Shown here piece after piece: positions 18,884 to 27,339 of a stretch of DNA of 64,000 nucleotides. Within the stretch, counting starts at the first letter, position 1. The number at the start of each line of letters is the position of its first letter. The DNA is taken from assembly GCF_024758505.1 (NCBI RefSeq), contig NZ_CP077970.1, positions 7,502,001 through 7,566,000 on the forward strand. Reading direction: 5' to 3'. The position numbers were made by a program, and so were the translations under genes. The notes under the pieces are model-generated. The model was not told the origin of the DNA. It saw only the letters and a program-made list of their open reading frames with translations, and made no database searches. Source of the stretch: Bradyrhizobium arachidis (GTDB lineage Bacteria > Pseudomonadota > Alphaproteobacteria > Rhizobiales > Xanthobacteraceae).

Positions 18884-21064
18884 CTATCTGGCGGGCTCGG
18901 CGGCCGAGGTCGCAAGCGCGACGGGCCTGCGGCCGAGCTTGCGCTCGCCGACGCCGAACTGGATGAGCGCGATGCCCGCCGCCATGACGACGATCAGCAC
19001 CGAGGAATAGGCGATGGCGAGGCCGAACTCGCCGGCCTCGACCCGTCCGACGATGTAGGCGGTGGCGAGGTTGTACTCGGCCGACACGAGAAAGATCACG
19101 GCGCTGACCGAGGTGATGCTGCGCACGAAGCTGTAGATCAGCGCCGCGACGAGCGCTGGCTTGAGCAAGGGCAGCACCACACGGCGCAGTGTCGTGAAGC
19201 TGCGCGCCCGCAGGGTCGTCGAGGCCTCGTCGAGACTCTTGTCGATCTGTGCCAGCCCCGCAATGCCCGAGCGCACGCCAACGGGCATGTTGCGGAAGAC
19301 GAAGGCGAGCACGAGGATGAGTCCCGTCCCGGTGATCTCGACCGGCGGCACGTTGAAGGCGAGGATATAGGCGACGCCGAGCACGGTGCCGGGAATGGCG
19401 AAGCTCAGCATGGTCGTGAATTCGAGCAGCCGCCGGCCGACGAAGCGCTGCCTGGTCAGCAGATAGGCGGTAAGCAGGCCGATCAGCGCCGTCAGTGGTG
19501 CCGAGATCGCGGCGACCTTCAACGTCGTGAACAAAGAGGGCCAGGCCGCGCCTTCGAAGAACAGGCCGTGGCTGAAATCGACGGCGAAGCCGGTGCGGTA
19601 ATGCTCCAGCGTCGGCGTATGGTCGCGGCCCATCGTCTTGACGAAGCCGCCGATCAGGATCACCGCGTAGATCACCGCCGTCAGCAGCACCCAGGGCACG
19701 ATGACCGCGGCAGAGAGCACGGTGACGAAGGTCGGCAGCTTCGCGGCAATGCCGGCATCGCCTTTGCCGGAGACGGTGGTGTAGCTCTTTCCGCCGAGCC
19801 AGCCCTGCTGCAGCCAGAAGGCGCCCAGCGTGAAGACAAGCAGCACGATGGCCAGTACTGCCGCCATGCCCTGATTATGCGCGGCGCCGACCACGGCAAA
19901 GAAGATCTTGGTCGAGAGCACTTCGAAATTGCCGCCGAGCACGAGCGGATTGCCGAAATCGGCCATGCTCTCGACGAAGCCGAGCAGAAAGGCGTTGGCG
20001 AGCCCGGGCCGCAGCAGCGGCCATGTCACAGCACGGAACGTCGCCCAATGCCTGGCACCAAGCGTCTGCGCGGCCTCTTCGAGGCTCGGTGCGATGCCCT
20101 GGACCACACCCATCAGGACGAGGAAGGCGATCGGCGCGAAGGCCAGCACTTGCGCCAGCAGCACACCTGGCAGACCGTAGATCCAGCGCGAGCGCGGGAT
20201 ACCGAACCACTCGGACATCAAGCCGGTCACGACGCCCGAACGGCCGAAGAGCAGGATGAGTGCAAGGCCGATGACGAAGGGCGGCGTGATGATCGGCAGC
20301 ACCGTCATCGCGCGCATCAGGCGCTTGCCCGGCATCGCCGTGCGCAAGACGAGCAGCGCACAGGCGAGGCCCAGCAGCGTGGTGATGAGCCCGGTCAGCA
20401 CACCGAGGATCAGCGTATTCCAGGCGACGCCGCACGCGATGCCGCCGCCTACGCAGCCCAGTCCCCAGATCGTCGAGGAGAGCAGGCGGTCGGCGAATTC
20501 GCCCAGCGCCCAGCTGCCATTGGCATCGACCAGTGCACTGCGCAGGATCGTCGCGACAGGCAGGAAGATGAAGAGACCGATCAGCAGCACCACGACACCG
20601 ATGGTGGATGTGGTGAAAAGATCGCCCCGACAAAAGCCGCGATAAGCCAGGCCATGGCAGAGCAGCAAGAGAAGCGACAACAGCGTCAGCAGCGCGCCGA
20701 AACCCATGCCTGGCTGCGCGGCGCCTGCCCCACCGAGCAGCACAGCGAGCCAGGGAATGCCCTGGTCGGGCAGCGTGACCGCAAAGCCTTGTGCGAAGAA
20801 CGTGACGAGACCGAAAAGCCCGACGGCGATCAGTGCCCGTCCGCTGAAAGCGGTCTCGGCACGGACAGCGAGAAGCGTCGCCGCGAGGAGCGCGATGCCG
20901 ATCGGCCACAGCCACGGCGCCGCGCCTGATATCGCAAGCGCCAGCGCCGTGCCGGCCCGCCCGAACGGATAGCCGGCAAGGTCCCAGCCCTCCGGCAGGT
21001 ACCAAGGCACGAGCATGTAGCCCAGCCAGCCGATTAGCAGAGCAAGCCGCGTCGAAGGGCGCAT
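18884..21064 (-). CDS. ABC importer permease, fused double-domain (FbpB/AfuB-like)
   Basis: The 726-residue integral membrane protein carries two BinPDT permease domains in one chain. EAA-loop motifs are EEAAQTLGARHWATFRAVTW in the middle and DEASTTLRARSFTTLRRVVL near the C-terminus. An extra N-terminal ~170 residues contain several hydrophobic helices before the first permease unit, making it longer than typical ~500-residue FbpB proteins and closer to AfuB-type permeases. It lies 22 bp after the binding-protein gene and 8 bp before the ATPase gene. A long plus-strand frame opposite it (19568-20929) is a shadow. Confidence 0.92.
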   Translation of the reverse strand: MRPSTRLALLIGWLGYMLVPWYLPEGWDLAGYPFGRAGTALALAISGAAPWLWPIGIALLAATLLAVRAETAFSGRALIAVGLFGLVTFFAQGFAVTLPDQGIPWLAVLLGGAGAAQPGMGFGALLTLLSLLLLLCHGLAYRGFCRGDLFTTSTIGVVVLLIGLFIFLPVATILRSALVDANGSWALGEFADRLLSSTIWGLGCVGGGIACGVAWNTLILGVLTGLITTLLGLACALLVLRTAMPGKRLMRAMTVLPIITPPFVIGLALILLFGRSGVVTGLMSEWFGIPRSRWIYGLPGVLLAQVLAFAPIAFLVLMGVVQGIAPSLEEAAQTLGARHWATFRAVTWPLLRPGLANAFLLGFVESMADFGNPLVLGGNFEVLSTKIFFAVVGAAHNQGMAAVLAIVLLVFTLGAFWLQQGWLGGKSYTTVSGKGDAGIAAKLPTFVTVLSAAVIVPWVLLTAVIYAVILIGGFVKTMGRDHTPTLEHYRTGFAVDFSHGLFFEGAAWPSLFTTLKVAAISAPLTALIGLLTAYLLTRQRFVGRRLLEFTTMLSFAIPGTVLGVAYILAFNVPPVEITGTGLILVLAFVFRNMPVGVRSGIAGLAQIDKSLDEASTTLRARSFTTLRRVVLPLLKPALVAALIYSFVRSITSVSAVIFLVSAEYNLATAYIVGRVEAGEFGLAIAYSSVLIVVMAAGIALIQFGVGERKLGRRPVALATSAAEPAR

Positions 21065-21086
21065 CTGATATCTCCGAGCCGGCGGG

Positions 21087-22127
21087 CTATTTCGGCAGCG
21101 CCTTGACCTCCTTGTCCCACTTTGTCAGCAGCCGCGTGCGCTCGGCCGACGAGCCGTATTTGACGAAATCGTAGTCGATCAGCTTCATCTCGTTCATCTT
21201 CGGCGCCTGCGGCGGCACCGGCGAGTTCTTGTTGGATGGCACCTGATACGACTTCGCGGCAGCACCCAAGGCCTGCGCGGCGGGTGTCAGCGCCCAATCG
21301 TAGAACTTCTTGGCGTTTTCCAGATTGCGTGCGCCCTTGACGATCGACATCGAGCCGATCTCGTAGCCCGTGCCCTCGCAAGGCGCGACGGCCCTGATCG
21401 GGTCGCCCTGCACCGCGAAGACGACGGCATCATGGATGAAGACGATGCCGACGGCGGTTTCGCCGAGGCTTGCCGCCTTGGCCGGCGCGGCGCCGGACTT
21501 GGTGTACTGGCTGACATTCTTGTGCAGGGCCTTGAGATAATCGAAGCCCTTGTCCTCGCCCATCAGCTGCACGACCGTGGCGAGCAGGTTATAGGCGGTG
21601 CCGGACGAGTTCGGGTCGGCGACCTGCACGTCATCCCTAAGCTTGGGATTGAGCAGATCGGCCCAGCATTTCGGCTCCGGGATGCCCTTGGCCTTGATCT
21701 GTTCGGTGTTGTAGCCGAAGCCGAGTGCGCCGGCATAGATGCCGATCGAGCGCTGCTTCGCCGCCTTCCACTGGCTCAGCGCCCAATCTTGCAGATCCTT
21801 GTTGGCTGGAGATTCGTATTCGAGCGTGAGCCCCTCTTCGGCCGCCTGAAGATGCGGGTCGCCGGTGCCGCCCCACCAGATGTCGCCGCGCGGGTTCGAG
21901 GCCTCCGCCCTGAGCTGCGCATAGACCTCGCCGGCGGATTTTCGCGTCATCGCGACCTTGATGCCCGTCTCCTTTTCGAAGGTGGTGGACATCGCGCGGC
22001 ACCATTCCTCCTGCACGCCGCAATACATGACGAGCGAGCCCTGAGCCGACGCCGGCGCAGAGGCTGCACCCGCGGCCAGCATGCCCGCACTGAACAGAGC
22101 TCTGAACGTCAGGGATCTCAAAAACAT
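21087..22127 (-). CDS. Periplasmic binding protein, AfuA/FbpA-like (sugar-phosphate type suspected)
   Basis: The 346-residue precursor has a signal peptide (FRALFSAGMLAAGAASAPASAQG) and a GGAGG ribosome site. The mature start SLVMYCGVQEEWCRAMSTTF, then GDIWWGGTGDPHLQAAEEGL, ADPNSSGTAYNLLATVVQLM, HKNVSQYTKSGAAPAK and PCEGTGYEIGSMSIVKGARN match, as I recall it, the AfuA branch of the iron-like binding proteins. AfuA was shown to bind hexose and heptose phosphates rather than iron. Two cysteines could form a disulfide. Its operon includes an inositol-monophosphatase-family phosphatase, which fits a phosphorylated substrate. Annotation as an Fe3+ binder would be the alternative; the tyrosine pair of ferric-binding proteins is not evident. 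Confidence 0.85.
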   Translation of the reverse strand: MFLRSLTFRALFSAGMLAAGAASAPASAQGSLVMYCGVQEEWCRAMSTTFEKETGIKVAMTRKSAGEVYAQLRAEASNPRGDIWWGGTGDPHLQAAEEGLTLEYESPANKDLQDWALSQWKAAKQRSIGIYAGALGFGYNTEQIKAKGIPEPKCWADLLNPKLRDDVQVADPNSSGTAYNLLATVVQLMGEDKGFDYLKALHKNVSQYTKSGAAPAKAASLGETAVGIVFIHDAVVFAVQGDPIRAVAPCEGTGYEIGSMSIVKGARNLENAKKFYDWALTPAAQALGAAAKSYQVPSNKNSPVPPQAPKMNEMKLIDYDFVKYGSSAERTRLLTKWDKEVKALPK

Positions 22128-22220
22128 GGTCCACCTCCCCGGAACGAGAACTTCACGTTCTTCGCAATTGGTTGCGACGGTGGCGCCCCCACCGCGCCAA
22201 CGCAGTAAATTTTGTGCGGA

Positions 22221-23003
22221 CTACGAAATCCCTGTGATTTCGCTGAGCTGCGATGCCAGCGCCGGCGTGCAGCACAGGATCGGATTGCCCTTGCTGATGC
22301 CGTCTCCGGCGAAGAAGTCGTTGACCCAGCCACCGGCCTCGCCAACGATCACAATGCCGGCGGCGACGTCCCAGGCGTTGATATGCAGCTCGGCGTAGGC
22401 CTCGGTGCGCCCGTTCGCGACATGACAGAGGCCCAAAGTGCCAGACCCCGAGCGCTTGATCGAGCAGCCGGCGGAATAACCGCGTCCGATCACGTCGAGA
22501 TAGCGCTGCGAGGGCACACGGGCCGACCAGCCCAGTTCGACATAAGCGCGTCGGATGTCATCGGCGCCCGAGACAGCGATCGGCTGCCCGTTCAGCGTCG
22601 CGCCCTGGCCGCGCTGCGCGACATAGAGCTCGCCCAGTGCCGGTGCGGCGACGATCCCGATCGTCGGCTCGCGGTTCAGCAGGAAGCCCACGGAGACGCA
22701 CCAGTTGCGATCGCCACGCGCGAAGTTCGAAGTACCGTCGATCGGATCGATGATCCAGACCGCGTCGCTGGCCGCGCCGCCGCCCTCCTCGCCGATCACC
22801 GTGTCGCCAGGGAAAAGCTCTGCCAGCCGCGCACGCAAAAAGTCCTCGACGGCGCCATCGGCGACGGTGAGCCAATCCTGCGCCCCCTTCATCGTGACGC
22901 CGAGGCTTTCCTTGCGGCCGAAATAGTCGAGCGCAACGCGCCCCGCCTCGGCGACGAGGCCTTGGGCCGCGTAGCGGCGCAGCAGGAGTTCGGCTGGCGT
23001 CAT
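22221..23003 (-). CDS. Inositol monophosphatase family phosphatase
   Basis: The ~260-residue cytoplasmic Mg2+/Li+-type sugar phosphatase starts at ATG 23003 (MTPAELLLRRYAAQGLVAEA). An upstream open frame to 23177 exists, but its extra residues look non-coding. Metal and substrate motifs are all present: GEEGG (Glu), WIIDPIDGTSNFARGD (DPxDGT), and the C-terminal INAWDVAAGIVIVGEAGG (WDxAAG). Members hydrolyse inositol phosphates, histidinol phosphate, fructose-1,6-bisphosphate or 3'-phosphoadenosine phosphate. It lies 93 bp upstream of the AfuA-like binding-protein gene in the same direction, so it probably dephosphorylates the imported compound. Confidence 0.88.
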   Translation of the reverse strand: MTPAELLLRRYAAQGLVAEAGRVALDYFGRKESLGVTMKGAQDWLTVADGAVEDFLRARLAELFPGDTVIGEEGGGAASDAVWIIDPIDGTSNFARGDRNWCVSVGFLLNREPTIGIVAAPALGELYVAQRGQGATLNGQPIAVSGADDIRRAYVELGWSARVPSQRYLDVIGRGYSAGCSIKRSGSGTLGLCHVANGRTEAYAELHINAWDVAAGIVIVGEAGGWVNDFFAGDGISKGNPILCCTPALASQLSEITGIS

Positions 23004-23185
23004 GACGGCGATCTTGCCATCGGGATCGCGGCGATAGGCGCTCGCTTCAGCCACTTCGAGGCACCCCCTAAACGGCACATTCTTCTTGTCTGCTTGACTA
23101 TTGAAACAAGCATTCCATTCTCTGCGCCGCCAAGTCAAGGCCGCAGACTGCCTTCTCGACGTCCTCCGCCGCGTCACAGAATCAT

Positions 23186-23438
23186 GTCAGACTGGACTAC
23201 GACGCATTCGCGACACGGTTGAACGAGCGCGCGCGTTGCCGAAGCGGCGCGGCAGGTGGCCGATTTCGCGAAGCCCGATTGGTGGAGGCTCGAAGCGCGG
23301 CTGGCAGCAAATCGACGGCGCCATCGCAGAGAACGATCCGTATTGCCTCGGCGTCGTGCTGCTGACCTCTATTATCTCTACGTCGTGGCCGGCCCGAAGC
23401 GCGTCTGGAAATTCAACAACGACCCAGCGCATGAATAG
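23186..23438 (+). pseudogene. Possible frameshifted small gene
   Basis: Two plus frames join smoothly at the GCGCGCGCG run near 23228-23236: one reads RLDYDAFATRLNERAR, the other VAEAARQVADFAKPDWWRLE and ends YYLYVVAGPKRVWKFNNDP. A one-base change in the dinucleotide run would restore a single frame. Downstream residues also switch frame, so decay is advanced. No family named. It lies between two leftward genes in opposite orientation. Confidence 0.28.
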
Positions 23439-23466
23439 ATGCTGTCCGGCGGCTGATGGTCCGGCC

Positions 23467-23988
23467 TCAGCGTCCGAGAGGCACCGGCGCCTGGATCGTC
23501 CAATCTGCGATGGGGATGTGCTGTCCCGAACGGACAACCGAAATCCTGTCGAAGGTAATGCTCCGGCCCGCGAGGCGCTGGCTGAATTCGGCGGCAGCTG
23601 GCGCCTTCACCTCCTCCGGCAGATTGCCATAAAGCAGCGAGACATGCGGCGTGAAGCATTCGGTACCCTGTGGATCGAGGCGTCGCTTCAGCCTGTCGAG
23701 CTGCGCCGAAACGGCGAAGCGCACGTAGAAGGCCCGGAAGAACGCCTGCGTCGTCTCGACCGTCGTGATCGGTTCGGCGAAGGGTTGCGACGCAGCGGCT
23801 GCTGCCCGAACGTCATCGTGGAGACGCTCGAACGTCGCATCCGTATCGCCGCGCAGCGTCAGATGCGGCGCAAAATTCGGCGTGCCGAAGCGCGTCGCAA
23901 GCTCGCCGATGAGCGAAGCGAGAAACGCTGCGTCTTCGGGGCACGGCATGAGCCAGAGCGATCGAATTTCGACGGTCTTCGGGGTCAC
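23467..23988 (-). CDS. 2H phosphoesterase (2'-5' RNA ligase / cyclic phosphodiesterase-like)
   Basis: The 173-residue protein starts at GTG, with ATG 23949 as an alternative. It has the two signature HxT/S motifs of the 2H superfamily: FAPHLTLRGD near residue 43 and FTPHVSLLYGN near residue 135. Spacing and length fit the LigT/CPDase group rather than the longer DUF1045 proteins of phosphonate operons. Such enzymes open 2',3'- or 1,2-cyclic phosphodiesters or ADP-ribose cyclic phosphates. It lies between the AfuABC/phosphatase operon and the divergent second importer, which supports a role in phosphoester catabolism, but its substrate is unknown. Confidence 0.82.
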   Translation of the reverse strand: MTPKTVEIRSLWLMPCPEDAAFLASLIGELATRFGTPNFAPHLTLRGDTDATFERLHDDVRAAAAASQPFAEPITTVETTQAFFRAFYVRFAVSAQLDRLKRRLDPQGTECFTPHVSLLYGNLPEEVKAPAAAEFSQRLAGRSITFDRISVVRSGQHIPIADWTIQAPVPLGR

Positions 23989-23995
23989 AAATCTG

Positions 23996-24024
23996 TTGCA
24001 CGAGCGCGCTAGGGGTCGTTATGT
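23996..24024 (+). promoter_or_regulatory. Candidate sigma-70 promoter for the second ABC operon
   Basis: TTGCAC (23996-24001) and TTATGT (24019-24024) are separated by 17 bp in the ~100-bp space between divergent genes. It reads toward the ATPase gene at 24090. Sequence-based only. Confidence 0.35.
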
Positions 24025-24045
24025 TTATTCCAAGCTGATCGCAGA

Positions 24046-24063
24046 ATGGAAGAACAATTCCAT
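24046..24063. promoter_or_regulatory. Inverted repeat, operator candidate
   Basis: ATGGAA (24046-24051) and TTCCAT (24058-24063) with 6 bp between, just downstream of the candidate -10 element. Its position would suit a repressor controlling the rightward importer operon and perhaps the divergent gene. Confidence 0.3.
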
Positions 24064-24089
24064 CTTAGGACGGCGTGGAGGAACACACC

Positions 24090-25202
24090 GTGCGGGCGAG
24101 CTCGCAAGCTATGTCGGGCGCTGGCGCGGCAATTGAGGTGCGCGGCCTGCACGTCGCCTATGGCGGCACGAAGGTGCTTCACGGCGTCGATCTCGATTTC
24201 GCGCCGGGGACCTTCACGGCGCTGCTCGGCTCCTCCGGCTGCGGCAAGACCACGCTTCTGCGCTCGCTCTCCGGCTTTGTGCCGGTCGAGTCCGGTTCGA
24301 TCGCCGTCGGTGGCAAAGACGTCGTCGGTCTGCCGCCCGAGAAGCGCGGCATGGCGATGGTCTTCCAGTCATATGCGCTCTGGCCGCATATGACGGTGCT
24401 CCAGAATATCGGCTACGGCCTGAAGCTGCGCGGAGCCTCCAAGGGCGACATCGCCGCCAAGGTGTCCTCACTGCTGGCGATGCTCGGGCTCGCCGGCTAC
24501 GAGGACCGCAAGGTCACGGCCATGTCGGGCGGGCAGCGCCAGCGTGTGGCGCTGGGACGCGCGCTTGCGGTCGATCCCGGCATCCTGCTGCTGGACGAGC
24601 CCCTCTCCAATCTCGACGCCAAGATCCGCATGACGATGCGCCACGAGATCCGCGCCATCCAGCAGCGGCTCGGCGTCACCACGATCCATGTCACGCATGA
24701 CCGCGAGGAGGCGATGACGATGGCCGACAGGCTCGTCATCATGAATGCTGGCCGCATCGCGCAGATCGGCACGCCGGAGGAGGTCTATGACCGGCCGAAC
24801 AGCGCCTTCGTCGCCAATTTCATGGGCGCCGAGAACGTGCTGCCGCTGCATGTCGAGCCCGGCGAGGGCCCTGCCGTGATCAGGGCTGGCGAGACGCGCG
24901 GCGTGCTTCCCAGTGAACTCGGCCTTGCCCTGCCAGCGGGCGAAGCACTCGGCTATTTCCGCGACGACGTCGCCAGTCTCGATGCACCCGACGCCGCAGC
25001 GGGCGAGGATCTGGTGGTGCCGGGCCGCATCGCGGCGCGCAGCTATCCGGGTGGGCTCTACCGCTACCGGGTCGAGGCCGCCGGCCGCCAGATTACCGTG
25101 GACCACGCCACCCGGTATGAACCCGGCGCGGCCGTCGGCCTGCGCATCCCGCTTTCACGCCTTCACATTTTCCCAGCCGCACAGGCCTCCATCCCAGCCT
25201 GA
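24090..25202 (+). CDS. ABC importer ATP-binding protein (PotA/FbpC-like)
   Basis: The ~370-residue ATPase starts at the GTG at 24090, which has GGAGGA 8 bases upstream; the GTG at 24075 and ATG at 24111 are less well placed. Motifs: Walker A GSSGCGKTT, Q-loop MVFQSYALWPHMTVLQNIGY, signature MSGGQRQRVALGRAL, Walker B ILLLDEPLSNLDAKIR, switch IHVTHDREEA, then a TOBE-type C-terminal domain (about residues 240-370). It heads a four-gene rightward importer operon, in order ATPase, binding protein, permease, permease. It is only moderately like the ATPase of the leftward operon, so the two importers are not a recent duplication. Confidence 0.92.
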   Translation: MRASSQAMSGAGAAIEVRGLHVAYGGTKVLHGVDLDFAPGTFTALLGSSGCGKTTLLRSLSGFVPVESGSIAVGGKDVVGLPPEKRGMAMVFQSYALWPHMTVLQNIGYGLKLRGASKGDIAAKVSSLLAMLGLAGYEDRKVTAMSGGQRQRVALGRALAVDPGILLLDEPLSNLDAKIRMTMRHEIRAIQQRLGVTTIHVTHDREEAMTMADRLVIMNAGRIAQIGTPEEVYDRPNSAFVANFMGAENVLPLHVEPGEGPAVIRAGETRGVLPSELGLALPAGEALGYFRDDVASLDAPDAAAGEDLVVPGRIAARSYPGGLYRYRVEAAGRQITVDHATRYEPGAAVGLRIPLSRLHIFPAAQASIPA

Positions 25203-25235
25203 CGCAGTCCAACGATCCGACACGGAGCCAGACTC

Positions 25236-26366
25236 ATGCGCCTTCTCACGATCGCCACCTCGCTCGCCGCGCTGATCGCGGCCTCGCCGCTCGCTGCGCA
25301 AACGCTCAACGTCGCCTCCGCCGGCGATCAGAATATGGTCGACTATGTCAAGGACTACCTTGCCCCGATGTTCGAGAAGGCTCACCCGGGCGTGAAGGTC
25401 GTCGCGGTCGGCACCGGCCCGGGTGATTCCGGCTCGCAGAAGATTTACGAGAAGCTCAACGCCCAGAAAGGCGCGAGCGCGACCGATTTCGACGTGGTGG
25501 TGATCCACCAGAAGGCCGCCGGCCAGATGGTAAAGGAAGGCCTGCTCGACAAGTATACAGGCAATGTCGACACCGCCAAGCTCGCCACGGGCGACGCGGC
25601 CAAGAACGCGCTCGGCACCGATGTGAGTGGCTACGTCATCCCGATGTTCCAGTCGCAGACCGCGCTCGCCTACAACGCCGACATGGTCAAGACGCCGCCG
25701 GCGACCTTCGCCGAACTCGCCGATTGGGCCAAAAAGAATCCAAAGCAGTTCGGCTACAACGGCATCAAGGGCGGCATGTCGGGCGTCGCCTTCGTCGCCG
25801 GCTGGGTCTACGCCTTCGGCGGCGACGCCGACAAGCTGATGAAAGGCCCCTACGACGCCGCCACCAAGGCCAATTGGGACAAGGCCTTCGCGGATCTGAA
25901 GGCCTTCAACGCCAACGCCACCATCACCCCCGGCAATGCCGGCACGCTCGACATGCTGAACCGCGGCGAGATCGCGATCGGCCCGGTCTGGGTCGACATG
26001 TTCTACTCCTGGAAGGCCGACGGCAAACTGCCGCCGAACATGAAGCTGAAACTCGTCTCGCCCGGCATGCCCGGCCAGCCGATGTACTATTCCATCCCGG
26101 AAAAATCGGCCCAGAAGAAGCTGGCCGAGGCCTTCATCGCGCTGGCAACTTCGCCGCAGGTCCAGGCCGACGGCATCGTCAAGAAGTTCAACTGGTATCC
26201 GGGCATCGACGCCAAGAACCTCGAAGGCAAGCTCGACAAGGCCGATTGGGACAAGCTCTTCACCGACGTTACACCGGCCGAGCTCGCCAGCAACGGCAAG
26301 CCCTTTCCGATAGCGCCCTACTTCAACGACATCCTCGAGGGCTACGAGAAGAAGGTCGCGAACTGA
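25236..26366 (+). CDS. Extracellular solute-binding protein of second importer
   Basis: The 376-residue precursor has a clear signal peptide (LLTIATSLAALIAASPLAAQ, cleavage after AQ or AAQ). The mature protein begins TLNVASAGDQNMVDYVKDYL and shows the family 1 binding-protein pattern (FEKAHPGVKVVAVGTGPGDSG; PATFAELADWAKKNP; GEIAIGPVWVDMFYSWKADG). Overall it resembles the YnjB-like group associated with ATPase-permease-permease importers. The substrate cannot be read from sequence; the neighbouring phosphatase and cyclic-phosphodiesterase genes hint at a phosphorylated or polyol compound. It is 33 bp after the ATPase gene. Confidence 0.88.
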   Translation: MRLLTIATSLAALIAASPLAAQTLNVASAGDQNMVDYVKDYLAPMFEKAHPGVKVVAVGTGPGDSGSQKIYEKLNAQKGASATDFDVVVIHQKAAGQMVKEGLLDKYTGNVDTAKLATGDAAKNALGTDVSGYVIPMFQSQTALAYNADMVKTPPATFAELADWAKKNPKQFGYNGIKGGMSGVAFVAGWVYAFGGDADKLMKGPYDAATKANWDKAFADLKAFNANATITPGNAGTLDMLNRGEIAIGPVWVDMFYSWKADGKLPPNMKLKLVSPGMPGQPMYYSIPEKSAQKKLAEAFIALATSPQVQADGIVKKFNWYPGIDAKNLEGKLDKADWDKLFTDVTPAELASNGKPFPIAPYFNDILEGYEKKVAN

Positions 26367-26384
26367 GGTTCGTTTCGGGAGGCC

Positions 26385-26465
26385 GCCATGGTCGGGCTTG
26401 ACCCGACCATCCCTTCACCATGCAGGCTGGTCCTGAGATTCTCCGGGTCACGCCCGAGAATGACG
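26385..26465. repeat. REP-like palindromic pair within the importer operon
   Basis: Two stem-loops: ATGGTCGGG/CCCGACCAT (26388-26396 with 26402-26410, perfect, loop 5) and ATTCT-C-CGGG/CCCGAGAAT (26438-26447 with 26453-26461, one bulge). They occupy the 133-bp gap between binding-protein and permease genes. The second resembles the widely dispersed alphaproteobacterial palindromes around TCTCGGG/CCCGAGA. In mal-type operons similar elements stabilise the binding-protein mRNA. Confidence 0.6.
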
Positions 26466-26499
26466 ACCTTTCTCCTCCGCGCCGCTGTCAGCAGGTTTG

Positions 26500-27339
26500 A
26501 TGTCCATCTCCCAACGCCAGCTCGCTCTGCTGCTCATCGCGCCTGGCCTTGCGCTGGTGGCGGCGCTGTTTCTCTATCCGCTGAGCTTCTCGCTGATTTC
26601 GGCCTTCACCGGGCCGCAGGGCGGCGTCTCGCTGGACTCCTTCCGAAAGGCCTGGGAGCTGTATTCCCGCGACATGCTCTTTACCGTCGTGATCGTGCTC
26701 GCCTCCTGCCTGTTCACAGGGCTCGCCGCCATCATCATCGCCGGCACGCTGACGCTCGGCGAGAACCGCTGGATCGTTGGCACGCTGAAAGCGCTCTATC
26801 GCTGGCCGCTCTTCATCCCGTTCATCGTCGCGGCACAGTGCATGCGCACCTTCCTCGCCAAGAACGGGCTGATGAACAATTCCTTCGTGGCCATGGGGCT
26901 CATGGAGCCGCTTCAGGCGGTAAGCTTCCTCGACTGGCGCGGCATCATCGCCACCTTCGTCTGGAAGCAGACGCCCTTCGTCGCCCTGCTGCTCGCTGGC
27001 GCGCTCGCCGCGATCGACCGCGCGACGCTCGAAGCGGGCCGCAATCTCGGTGCCTCACGCTTGCGCGTGCTGGTCGAGCTCGCGCTGCCTCAGGTGATGC
27101 CGCAGCTCCTCGTGGCGCTGGTGCTCTCGTTCGTGACGATGCTCTCGGTGCTGTCAGTGCCGATGATGGTGGCGGGATCGCAGCCCACCATGCTGACCGT
27201 CGACATGGCCTTCCGCATCAACGCCTATGGCGACTACGCCACGGCGAATGCGCTCGGCGTCATCACCTATCTGCTCTCGGCCGGCGCTGCGATCATCTAT
27301 CTCAAGCGTGGCATGGCGGGGAAAGAAGTTGCGCCATGA
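26500..27339 (+). CDS. ABC importer permease 1
   Basis: The 279-residue integral membrane protein starts at the ATG at 26500 with AGCAGG upstream (the TTG at 26497 is an alternative). Six or so hydrophobic helices begin with QLALLLIAPGLALVAALFLY, and an EAA-type loop for ATPase contact reads DRATLEAGRNLGASRLRVLV. Its TGA overlaps the ATG of the next permease (ATGA), a strong sign of coupled translation. It follows the REP-like palindromes, so its expression may be lower than that of the binding protein. Confidence 0.9.
   Translation: MSISQRQLALLLIAPGLALVAALFLYPLSFSLISAFTGPQGGVSLDSFRKAWELYSRDMLFTVVIVLASCLFTGLAAIIIAGTLTLGENRWIVGTLKALYRWPLFIPFIVAAQCMRTFLAKNGLMNNSFVAMGLMEPLQAVSFLDWRGIIATFVWKQTPFVALLLAGALAAIDRATLEAGRNLGASRLRVLVELALPQVMPQLLVALVLSFVTMLSVLSVPMMVAGSQPTMLTVDMAFRINAYGDYATANALGVITYLLSAGAAIIYLKRGMAGKEVAP

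Noticed and set aside
19568..20929. 453-residue plus-strand frame opposite the permease
   Set aside because: Composition is His/Arg/Gln/Asp-rich, typical of the antisense of membrane-protein genes.
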